Origin: Eubacterium sp. CAG:248
GTDB lineage: Bacteria; Bacillota; Clostridia; Lachnospirales; Lachnospiraceae
Direction of reading: 5' to 3'
Length of the DNA: 64,000 nt
Assembly (NCBI GenBank): GCA_000436475.1
Contig: FR886208.1
Span: 28,492-92,491 of the forward strand
The notes under the pieces were generated by a model that had not been told where the DNA came from, made no database searches, and was given only the letters and a program-made list of their open reading frames with translations. Within the stretch, counting starts at the first letter, position 1. Each line of letters begins with the position of its first letter. Position numbers and translations under genes: made by a program. This document shows, one piece after another, positions 19,136 to 27,213 of this stretch.

Positions 19136-19399
19136 TTGGCTAACATTAAATCTGCTAAGAAGAGAGTAATAACTAATCAGGTAAGAGCTGAGAGAAACAA
19201 GGCAATTAAGTCTAGAGTTAAGACATATGTAAAGAAGGTAGACGCTGCTGTTGCTGCTGGTGACAAGGCTGCTGCTGAGGCTGTTCTTCCTGTTGCTATA
19301 GCTGAGATTTCTAAGGCTGCTTCTAAGGGAATATTCCACAAGAACACAGCTGCTAGAAAAGTATCTCGCATTACTAAAGCTGTTAACACTTTAGCTTAA
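19136..19399 (+). CDS. rpsT: 30S ribosomal protein S20
   Basis: A primary 16S rRNA-binding protein of the 30S subunit. The 87-residue, Lys/Ala-rich protein begins MANIKSAKKR, the family N-terminus. The start is TTG at 19136, with GGAGGTG (19123-19129) six bases upstream; an in-frame TTG at 19121 overlaps that site and is rejected. Escherichia coli rpsT also uses UUG, where the weak start takes part in autoregulation. It has its own promoter and terminator, so it is monocistronic. Confidence 0.97.
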   Translation: MANIKSAKKRVITNQVRAERNKAIKSRVKTYVKKVDAAVAAGDKAAAEAVLPVAIAEISKAASKGIFHKNTAARKVSRITKAVNTLA

Positions 19400-19418
19400 T
19401 TATCACAGGATATTATTT

Positions 19419-19454
19419 AAGGACAGATGCATACCCTCGCATCTGTCCTTTTTT
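19419..19454 (+). terminator. rpsT intrinsic terminator
   Basis: A perfect 12-bp stem AAGGACAGATGC / GCATCTGTCCTT with an 8-base loop, followed by a T-run, starts 19 bp after the rpsT stop. It can also serve the convergent holA end at 19492. Confidence 0.92.
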
Positions 19455-19491
19455 CCTGTTATAAGCTATAAAACACATCTTTTTATGTATA

Positions 19492-20475
19492 CTATACCGA
19501 ATATTTTATTATAATCATTTCCACGCCAAGCTTTTCCTGAAGTCTGCCCTGCTTGATGCGTTCTTCAACATCTGCACATTCCCTTAATATTTCTTTTATC
19601 TTATCTGCCGTAAAATACTTCGACTGCGCAAGATACTTTCCTGCTATAAACGGCTGTATCTTCATATAAGAAGCCACTTCCCTTGATGACATTCCTGATG
19701 CTGCATAATCCTTAGCCTGTAATATTCCGTTGAACTGTCTGACTATCAGGTACAAAATAAGCATAGGTGACTCTTTAAGCTCAAGAAGATCATAATACAA
19801 AGAAAGTGCCTTATCTCTGTTTTTTCCAGCAACCGCTTCTATCATCTCAAATATCCTGCTCGTCGTCTGCGTAGAGCACACAGCCTCCACATCCTGCGGC
19901 ATGACTGCATCACGGCCAGCACAGTAGCTTATAAGCTTATTGACCTCATTTCTTATAAGCTCCATGTTAGCACCTGTCTTTTCAAGAATAAGGTCACAGG
20001 CTGCCTCTGTTACCTTATAATGTTCCTTTGACAACATTCCGGCTATCCACTTTTTAAGCATTGCTGGTGTCTGATATTTCATCTCGGTCACATAACCACA
20101 GCTGCTTACCGCCTTATATACCTTATTCCTTTTATCAACATTTTTCTCTACGAAGATCAGCACAATATAATCAGGAAGTTTCTTTATATAATCAGCCAGC
20201 TTGTCATTTGCATTTTTAAAAAAAGAGCTGTCACTAACTATAACAAGTCTTCTATCACTGAAAAACGGCATAGTTTCGCACATTGAAATAACATCCTCTG
20301 CTTTCGTGCTATCTCCTTCAAAATAGCTGTAATTAATGGTGTCATCCCCGATAATAGCCGCCTTCATTCTGTCACGGTACTGGTTTTTCAAATATTCCTC
20401 TTCACCATATATAAGATATACCTTCTGATATTCGCCTTTTTTAATATGTTCATTCAAAGTTTTCATAGCTAACAT
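19492..20475 (-). CDS. holA: DNA polymerase III delta subunit
   Basis: A clamp-loader subunit that opens the beta clamp. The 327-residue protein has VYLIYGEEEYL near the N-terminus, an AAA+-like fold without a Walker A motif, and a C-terminal helical domain (SPMLILYLIVRQF). It is the last gene of the minus-strand run comEA to comEC and starts only 8 bp after comEC. No clear ribosome site is visible; ATG at 20475 is used, with ATG 20466 (MKTLNEHI) an alternative. Confidence 0.93.
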   Translation of the reverse strand: MLAMKTLNEHIKKGEYQKVYLIYGEEEYLKNQYRDRMKAAIIGDDTINYSYFEGDSTKAEDVISMCETMPFFSDRRLVIVSDSSFFKNANDKLADYIKKLPDYIVLIFVEKNVDKRNKVYKAVSSCGYVTEMKYQTPAMLKKWIAGMLSKEHYKVTEAACDLILEKTGANMELIRNEVNKLISYCAGRDAVMPQDVEAVCSTQTTSRIFEMIEAVAGKNRDKALSLYYDLLELKESPMLILYLIVRQFNGILQAKDYAASGMSSREVASYMKIQPFIAGKYLAQSKYFTADKIKEILRECADVEERIKQGRLQEKLGVEMIIIKYSV

Positions 20476-20483
20476 TGTACCAT

Positions 20484-23063
20484 TTATCTGCTGTCATTGT
20501 AAACCTGTACTTTTATTTTATCAGCACTGACATTTATCATTATGGCACCGTCTTCATCTGTCCGGTATGGCTTAATATCCATATTATGAAGCCTTGTCAG
20601 CATCTCTTTATGAGGATGCTTATATCTGTTGTCCTTACCACAGGATATAAGCGCTATCGCAGGATCAATACTCTCAAGAAAAGCTTCACTGCATGAATAC
20701 CTTGAACCATGATGTCCTGCTTTAAGTGCAAAAACTTTAAGCTCTTTATGCTCTTTCCAGTCATTCATCATACATTTCTCAGCCTTCTTACCTGCATCTC
20801 CCATCATTAGCATGGAAAAGTCTTTATACTCAATCATATAAACCGCCGAATAGTCATTAGCATCCTCATAATCGTACGATTCACACGGATGCATACAAGT
20901 TATCTTAAATGCCGTGCTGTTATCGCATACAAGTACATCCCCAGCCTTCTTATAGCTGATATTAATGCCTGCTTTATGCGCGTATTCTATCATGCCAGCA
21001 TACGATTCTTCACTATCCTTATCTTTTATATCAGGCATGACAACTTCACCCACAGTAAATGAAGCACCACTCATATCTATAAGTTCTTTAATACCATTCA
21101 CATGGTCAGCATCACCATGACTTATCACAGCATAATCTATCCTCCCTATACCCATATAACGCAGAGTTTTATATATCCTGTACTTTCCTGCCTGTTTAAC
21201 ATCCGTGCTTCCACCATCGAACAGATAACTGATACCATTTTCATCACGTATATATATGCAATCACCCTGACCTACATCAAGCATCATAATATAAAGTCCC
21301 TTGGGATGAACATATCTCATATTGACAGCAGCCAGTATTAAAAGCACAATTAGAATAACACTCTTAATATTATGGCTTATATTACATGAATTTCTATATA
21401 TATTACACACATTCCTGCTTGCATCATGCAGATTACTCACATTACATACATTTCGCCATACATAATGTATATTACCCGCATTATTACTTACATTCCGCCA
21501 TATACCATGTACATTACTTATATGATATATGGTACAATATTTCACATATTCAGAATCAGCTGCTATCCATACAGCTAACATAAACATATAAAGGACAAGC
21601 TGCCATACCTGTGGTCTTCCTGTGACATATGTTCCTGCCTGTATATCTGCACATGCTTTACACAATATATCATAAAGCTTAAGCACATAATGGGCTGCTC
21701 CTGCCATAAACCATGCACATCTTATCGACACAAGTCCTACTAATCCTGAGACTATACCACTTATCATCACAACCGGCATAAGTGGTATGACAATCAGATT
21801 TAATATAACACTTATAAATGAAGTCTCATAAGATATATATAACAATGCCGGCAGCAGCATAAGCTGTATAGCAATGCAGCCACTTAATGAATCACATAAA
21901 AGATATATAACTTCATCCTTCAATGTCCGATTTTTTCTATTTTTCTTTTTTATGAATACAAGTGTCTTATCTGCTGATGATATAACCGGAAGCACCAGTG
22001 CTATACCAAGCATTGCAAAAAAAGACATAATATATGACGTATTACATATTATATATGGATTGTCCATTATCTGCATAACAGATGCCATGGCAAGTGCCGT
22101 CAACATATCATAGGTTCTTGCCCTTACATCCGCTATTATTGTCATAACAAGCATACATACTGCCCTTGCTGCCGATACTGATTCTCCTGTAAATATCAGA
22201 TAAGATAATATAACCAATATTCCTGCGAGTGCCGATATCTTCTGATTCAGCCTTTTTCTAAGCATATTATATACACTCATACCCGCTATTGATATATGCA
22301 GCCCGCTTATGGCAAGAAGATGTGACACACCACTTTTCTGATACATATCTTTAACATCTGCTTCAAGCTCATATTTATCACCCAGCACCATAGAATTCAT
22401 AAGCTGGTTATCATATTCATCATAAACTGTATTATATACGGCCTTAATCCGCCGCTTTAAACTGTACAGCCATGCATTAAAGCTGTCTTTACCGCTATGT
22501 ATAACCGTTATCCTGTCTGCATTACATTTATATGGATAACCACATGATATATAATATAAACGGCTGTTAAAGTTTCCGGGATTATGAGCTTTCTCCCACA
22601 TACTGACTTCTCCCGATACGTCTATCTCATCATCAATGCCCGCACTATAATCATCTGTATAATATGAATACACTATTATTCCCTGCTTATTCAGGCTGTT
22701 ATCCTTCACATAAAGCATCATATAATCTTCTTTATAAACTATATTCTTAACAGTTCCTGTAAAGCTCTCACAGCCATAACTCTGGTTCAGGTCGTTAACA
22801 GCAAGCATCATTGATATTGTTGTAATGGGATATAATATAAAAACAAGAAAATAAAAGACGGATATCCTGCATAACTTTATATATAACGCAAGAATACCAT
22901 ATAACAAAACTCCAGCAAATGATGTAACAAGAACCACTGACAACATATCCTGCTGCCCGATTCCCATACACCAAAAAGATACACATGCGGCTATAAGCTG
23001 TATCATAGCCGCAATAAACAAAGGTCTTCTCAATACTATATTTTCCGTTCCTTTCCGGAACAC
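20484..23063 (-). CDS. comEC: ComEC/Rec2 DNA-uptake channel protein
   Basis: The membrane channel for single-stranded DNA import in competence. N-terminal DUF4131 region (to about 190), the Competence membrane domain (about 220-490) and a C-terminal metallo-beta-lactamase-like domain (about 590-859) with MMLDVGQGDCIY, SHGDADHVNG and AGHHGSRYS. The 859-residue length exceeds many homologues because of an Asn-rich, repeat-like insert at about residues 505-560. A GTG start at 23063 is used; a TTG at 23033 is also possible. It lies between the GerMN lipoprotein and holA. Confidence 0.93.
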   Translation of the reverse strand: MFRKGTENIVLRRPLFIAAMIQLIAACVSFWCMGIGQQDMLSVVLVTSFAGVLLYGILALYIKLCRISVFYFLVFILYPITTISMMLAVNDLNQSYGCESFTGTVKNIVYKEDYMMLYVKDNSLNKQGIIVYSYYTDDYSAGIDDEIDVSGEVSMWEKAHNPGNFNSRLYYISCGYPYKCNADRITVIHSGKDSFNAWLYSLKRRIKAVYNTVYDEYDNQLMNSMVLGDKYELEADVKDMYQKSGVSHLLAISGLHISIAGMSVYNMLRKRLNQKISALAGILVILSYLIFTGESVSAARAVCMLVMTIIADVRARTYDMLTALAMASVMQIMDNPYIICNTSYIMSFFAMLGIALVLPVISSADKTLVFIKKKNRKNRTLKDEVIYLLCDSLSGCIAIQLMLLPALLYISYETSFISVILNLIVIPLMPVVMISGIVSGLVGLVSIRCAWFMAGAAHYVLKLYDILCKACADIQAGTYVTGRPQVWQLVLYMFMLAVWIAADSEYVKYCTIYHISNVHGIWRNVSNNAGNIHYVWRNVCNVSNLHDASRNVCNIYRNSCNISHNIKSVILIVLLILAAVNMRYVHPKGLYIMMLDVGQGDCIYIRDENGISYLFDGGSTDVKQAGKYRIYKTLRYMGIGRIDYAVISHGDADHVNGIKELIDMSGASFTVGEVVMPDIKDKDSEESYAGMIEYAHKAGINISYKKAGDVLVCDNSTAFKITCMHPCESYDYEDANDYSAVYMIEYKDFSMLMMGDAGKKAEKCMMNDWKEHKELKVFALKAGHHGSRYSCSEAFLESIDPAIALISCGKDNRYKHPHKEMLTRLHNMDIKPYRTDEDGAIMINVSADKIKVQVYNDSR
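21386..21545. repeat. degenerate in-frame repeat inside comEC
   Basis: Short units built on ATTAC/CATTCCGCCATA-type words recur about five times. They encode NVHGIWRNVSN, NIHYVWRNVCN, NLHDASRNVCN and NIYRNSCN in a row, between the membrane and hydrolase domains. Confidence 0.6.
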
Positions 23064-23103
23064 ACAAAGTCATATTAGCAGACAAAAATATATCAATACT
23101 GTT

Positions 23104-24036
23104 TCACTTAACAAGCGACTGATTAAACTTATAAAACCTGTCCAGGCTGATATTATCTTTAAAGGTGCTTGAATAATCGCCATTGATAAATATCTTGACC
23201 GATTCTATGTTATCAAGCGAACAGAGCGAATTCACTATAGAATATATCTCAACCTCTGATGCAACATTTACAAGTCCATCTGCAAACTCCTCACTAAGAT
23301 TAACATAGCATACTTTATCTACAACAGATACTCCTAGCAGCTTTACTGCCTCTGGAAGTGTTGAATAAGCATCTTGTGTTGTTGGACCACTTATAAGACG
23401 CTGTACCACCATTCTTTCTATAGGCATGTTTTTATTGTAAGCTAACATTTCTTTTACTTTAACAAGTCTTGTTCCACTCTCATCTGCATAAAACAGCTGT
23501 ACATTACGCCAATCCATCTGCCTGATATCATTATCAGAGCTTGTAAAGTCAGAACTCTTAAACATCCCCATAACACTTCCATCTTCATATAAAGCTTCCT
23601 TGCCATCCACATAAAAATGAACATACGAAATATCATCAAGCTGTGTCAGTGTCTTTACAACTGCTGCCCTATATAAAAGTTCTACCTGTGATGGCATCTG
23701 CTTATATGTTGTTGTAAAGTTTAAAGATGCTGTTTTACCTTTAACACCGGATTCTAAAAGATTAACATTATCTGGCTTTATGATATATTCATCCTTGCTT
23801 GAAGAACGTACACCCATGTTATCAAGCAACGTTCTCACCTTATCTTCAACAGACATAGAAGCATCAAGCATACATGTACTCCCAATAAGCTTATCCTTTG
23901 AACTATTAGTATAATATATTGTATACTTTTCATTCTTACTCTCTGATGAACATGCAGGCATAGACATTGTTATACCGATGCATATTAATATACACATTAT
24001 TCTTACTACGAACTTTTTAACCACGTACTTCTCCAT
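23104..24036 (-). CDS. GerMN-domain lipoprotein
   Basis: A likely secreted lipoprotein: the N-terminal hydrophobic stretch ends in MSMPACSS, a plausible though non-ideal lipobox. A GerMN-type region covers about 40-150 and a second GerMN domain about 195-300 (ERMVVQRLISGPT, VSVVDKVCYVNLSEEF). Related GerM/LpqB-type proteins work in sporulation or as partners of sensor kinases. Here it directly follows the two-component pair, which resembles MtrAB-LpqB order in actinobacteria. A function in that signalling path is inferred from context only. Confidence 0.8.
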   Translation of the reverse strand: MEKYVVKKFVVRIMCILICIGITMSMPACSSESKNEKYTIYYTNSSKDKLIGSTCMLDASMSVEDKVRTLLDNMGVRSSSKDEYIIKPDNVNLLESGVKGKTASLNFTTTYKQMPSQVELLYRAAVVKTLTQLDDISYVHFYVDGKEALYEDGSVMGMFKSSDFTSSDNDIRQMDWRNVQLFYADESGTRLVKVKEMLAYNKNMPIERMVVQRLISGPTTQDAYSTLPEAVKLLGVSVVDKVCYVNLSEEFADGLVNVASEVEIYSIVNSLCSLDNIESVKIFINGDYSSTFKDNISLDRFYKFNQSLVK

Positions 24037-24062
24037 TCTGCCTGTTACCCTGCTGAATATTA

Positions 24063-25553
24063 CTAGTTTTCATTCTCTTCTACATAGTTGAGAGGAATCC
24101 TGAATGTAAATGTTGTTCCCATGCCTTCCTCACTGTACAGCTTAATAGTACCATGATGCATAAGAATTATATTCCTGACGATAGATAAACCAAGTCCGGT
24201 TCCACCTGTTTCCCTTGATCTGGCCTTATCTACCCTGTAGAATCTGTCAAAAACCTTGCCCTGACTGTCCTTAGGTATGCCTATTCCAGAATCTTCAACC
24301 CTTACATAAAAGAACTGATGATCAGCATTAAGCGAAACATGTACCCATCCATCGACATTATTATACTTTATGGCATTCTCAACAAGATTAGATATTACCT
24401 GGGTAATCTTAACCTCATCAACCTGTGCAACAACCGGTCTGAAGCTTTCAAACAACAGCTCTATATTCTTCTTTGCTGCAAGCGGCTTTAACCTCTTTAG
24501 CACTAACTCAAGCAGCTCATTCATATTAACTGACGATATGTTAAGTACCGACGAAGCCTTATCAAGCCTTACCATGCATAACAAATCCTCTATAATCTTA
24601 TTCTCCCTGTCGATTTCACTTACAATATCAAGCATGAACTCCCTGTACACCTCAACAGGAACATTCTCCTGCGTGTTAAGCGAATCTGCCAATACCTTTA
24701 TGGATGTAATCGGTGTCTTAAGCTCATGTGATACGTTTGAAACAAACTCTGACCTTGAAGAATCAAGCTCGTTGTTCTTATCCATTATACTGTTAAAATG
24801 GGCTGCAAAGCTTCTAAGCTCTGTTGAGCCCTTAATCTCAATCCTCTTGTCCGTATAACCAACATCAACAGCTTCAACTACCTTTAATGCTTTATTGTAA
24901 TGTCTCATATAAAAATACGATATCACTATAGAGCTGACTATTATAAATGTGATAACAACAAACAACACCACATAAATCCCATCAAAAGCATCTCCTGCAA
25001 GAACTCTGATATCTGAAATATCAAAATTCACAACTAACACTGCAATAACAGTACCCTCACTGTTATATACCGGTGAAACTGCCTCTATACTGCCAGACTT
25101 ACGGTTATAATCTGCTACTGCCTTAGAGCTTTCATATACATCAATAACCTTTGAACTAATGATAGTTTTGCCATTGTCCACAGCATACGTGTCAAGGCTT
25201 ACCATGTACTTTCTGTCTACAACTCTTATCCTCATCTGGTTAAGTGCAGAATAATTCATAAGATTCTCATACATTCCACCATTTCTTGCATCTGAAAGGT
25301 CAGAATAATCCGTAAACTCTGCCGACATAAGCACAGCCTCGTTACTGATGTACTCTTTTCTTTTGTTAATAAGAGATTCTATATAAGAATATTTAAGTGC
25401 CAGCACTACAGAAATAACAGATATAACTGCTAAAACTGACATCATAAGTATAATCCTGAAGCGTGCACTAAAAATGCACCTGCGGATACCAGTCAAAAGC
25501 TTTCCTGATTTAAATGACTTATTATGTGTTCCATTATCAATATGTTTAAACAT
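24063..25553 (-). CDS. sensor histidine kinase (HAMP-HisKA type)
   Basis: A membrane sensor kinase of the PhoR/WalK class. Two membrane helices (about 30-52 and 195-217) flank an extracytoplasmic sensor domain, followed by HAMP, the HisKA box SNVSHELKTPITSIK with the phospho-accepting His, and an ATPase domain with NLVENAIKYN, DSGIGIP and GGTGLGLSI. It overlaps the response regulator by 8 bp, so translation is coupled. 496 residues, complete. The signal is unknown. Confidence 0.93.
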   Translation of the reverse strand: MFKHIDNGTHNKSFKSGKLLTGIRRCIFSARFRIILMMSVLAVISVISVVLALKYSYIESLINKRKEYISNEAVLMSAEFTDYSDLSDARNGGMYENLMNYSALNQMRIRVVDRKYMVSLDTYAVDNGKTIISSKVIDVYESSKAVADYNRKSGSIEAVSPVYNSEGTVIAVLVVNFDISDIRVLAGDAFDGIYVVLFVVITFIIVSSIVISYFYMRHYNKALKVVEAVDVGYTDKRIEIKGSTELRSFAAHFNSIMDKNNELDSSRSEFVSNVSHELKTPITSIKVLADSLNTQENVPVEVYREFMLDIVSEIDRENKIIEDLLCMVRLDKASSVLNISSVNMNELLELVLKRLKPLAAKKNIELLFESFRPVVAQVDEVKITQVISNLVENAIKYNNVDGWVHVSLNADHQFFYVRVEDSGIGIPKDSQGKVFDRFYRVDKARSRETGGTGLGLSIVRNIILMHHGTIKLYSEEGMGTTFTFRIPLNYVEENEN

Positions 25554-26238
25554 TAAAATAATAACCTACTCCCCACTTGGTATGAACATACTTTGGCTCA
25601 CTTGAGTTATCCTCTATCTTTTCACGCAGACGCCTTATATGGACATCTACTGTTCTTCCATCTCCTGGATAATCTGCACCCCATACCGTCTTTAACAACG
25701 CATCCCTGCTGTATACTCTGTTAGGGTTAAAAGCGAGCAGCTCAAGCAGGTCAAACTCCTTAGCTGTAAGATATATCTCTTTTCCCTTGATAAAAAGACT
25801 TCTGCTGTCACAATCTATCTTCATATCACCTACTACAAGCACATTGCTTTTAACAGTTTCTTTATCCCTGTTACTGTTGTTTCTTCTTAAGATAGCCTTC
25901 ATCCTTGCCTTAACCTCAAGAATATTAAAAGGCTTGGTGATATAATCATCTGCGCCATATTCAAGACCCATTATCTTATCCATATCATCACCCTTAGCTG
26001 TAAGCATAATAATAGGTACGTTGGAGAACTCCCTTATCTGCTGGCATACTTCAAGGCCGTTCATCTTTGGAAGCATAATATCTAAAAGGATAATGTCATA
26101 ATCGTTGTTCCTTGCCATATTCAGTGCCTCTTCACCATCATATGCACAATCAACAACACTATAATCCTGCACAAGACTGAACTTTATGCCTTTAACTATC
26201 ATCTTTTCATCGTCTACAACTAATACCTTACCAGCCAT
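25546..26238 (-). CDS. OmpR/PhoB-family response regulator
   Basis: A DNA-binding partner of the adjacent kinase. The receiver domain has VLVVDDEK, the phospho-Asp in IILLDIMLPK, and Thr/Lys switch residues (MLTAKGDD, ITKPF). The C-terminal winged helix ends in TVDVHIRRLREKIED and KWGVGYYF. The start was set at ATG 26238 (230 residues, MAGKVLVVDD) with AAGGAG upstream; longer in-frame starts run into comEA. It sits 20 bp after comEA. Confidence 0.95.
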   Translation of the reverse strand: MAGKVLVVDDEKMIVKGIKFSLVQDYSVVDCAYDGEEALNMARNNDYDIILLDIMLPKMNGLEVCQQIREFSNVPIIMLTAKGDDMDKIMGLEYGADDYITKPFNILEVKARMKAILRRNNSNRDKETVKSNVLVVGDMKIDCDSRSLFIKGKEIYLTAKEFDLLELLAFNPNRVYSRDALLKTVWGADYPGDGRTVDVHIRRLREKIEDNSSEPKYVHTKWGVGYYFNV

Positions 26239-26257
26239 ATCTGTTAATACTCCTTGT

Positions 26258-27007
26258 TTAAACACATATATAATCTTTAATCTTTGCAAATGCGCCATCT
26301 TTAATACCCGGCACATTCTTAATATCCTCTATACTTTTAAAGCTGCCATTCTTACTACGGTAACTTATTATGTCCTCTGCTCTTGATGTTCCTATACCTG
26401 GAAGTGTGACTAACTGCTCCTTAGCCGCTGTGTTGATATTGATGCGCATATTCTGCTGTGAAGCTCCATAATCACCATATAACGATGCAGCATACTCCTG
26501 TGAGGCCTTATAAGAATCATCATCATAAATCCCCTGGCTGTAGTCTTCTCCAACATATGGAATATATATCTTTTCCCCATCAGATACCTTACGCACAGGG
26601 TTAATACAGCTTTCATTGGCGTTTACTGTATAGCCTCCACATAACTCTACAACCTCATACACTCTGGAATCCTTCTTACATCCAACCACTCCAGGATTGT
26701 TAACTTCACCATATACATAAACATATATCAGTTCTTTATTTTCCTGTGTGCCTCTAAGGACTGCAGCATCCAAAGAGTCACTATCCACACTACTAACAGA
26801 AGCCCTATCTGCATCTTCATCTAAAGCCGACACCCCACTATATGATGATGTCTCATGTCTGGATGATGTATAGATATCTGCCCCGCTTTTATCTTTACCG
26901 CTGCCATGCATACCATAATATAGCGCCCCTGTTACTAGAACTATGATGGTCACAGCGAAACACCTGATATATGTTTTATACTGGTTGTATAATTTAATTA
27001 TGTTCAT
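26258..27007 (-). CDS. comEA: ComEA-like DNA-binding protein
   Basis: A membrane-anchored receptor for DNA in competence. One N-terminal membrane helix (about 15-33), a Ser/Asp-rich linker, an SLBB domain (about 90-150, YVYGEVNNPG) and two helix-hairpin-helix motifs at the end (NTAAKEQLVTLPGIGTSRA and IEDIKNVPGIKDG). AAGGAG precedes the ATG at 27007. It heads the minus-strand run that ends with comEC and holA; having a two-component pair and a lipoprotein between comEA and comEC is unusual. Confidence 0.93.
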   Translation of the reverse strand: MNIIKLYNQYKTYIRCFAVTIIVLVTGALYYGMHGSGKDKSGADIYTSSRHETSSYSGVSALDEDADRASVSSVDSDSLDAAVLRGTQENKELIYVYVYGEVNNPGVVGCKKDSRVYEVVELCGGYTVNANESCINPVRKVSDGEKIYIPYVGEDYSQGIYDDDSYKASQEYAASLYGDYGASQQNMRININTAAKEQLVTLPGIGTSRAEDIISYRSKNGSFKSIEDIKNVPGIKDGAFAKIKDYICV

Positions 27008-27113
27008 GTATACTCCTTATAAAAAAAATATAAGGTTCCTTCGCATACATATTCATTGTACATAATAATAAGAAATAATACAAGCTAAAACAACAAATAA
27101 TTCATCAATATTA

Positions 27114-27142
27114 TTTACAGTATTTTTATATTTTGGTAATAT
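27114..27142 (+). promoter_or_regulatory. promoter for the YfhO-like gene
   Basis: TTTACA (27114-27119) and TAATAT (27137-27142) with 17-bp spacing, about 70 bp before the TTG start. Confidence 0.45.
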
Positions 27143-27213
27143 ATGATGATGTAAGGGTAAAAGGATATCTGGCTCTTACTGATGTATTTAATTAACTAAC
27201 AGGGGGTATCGTT

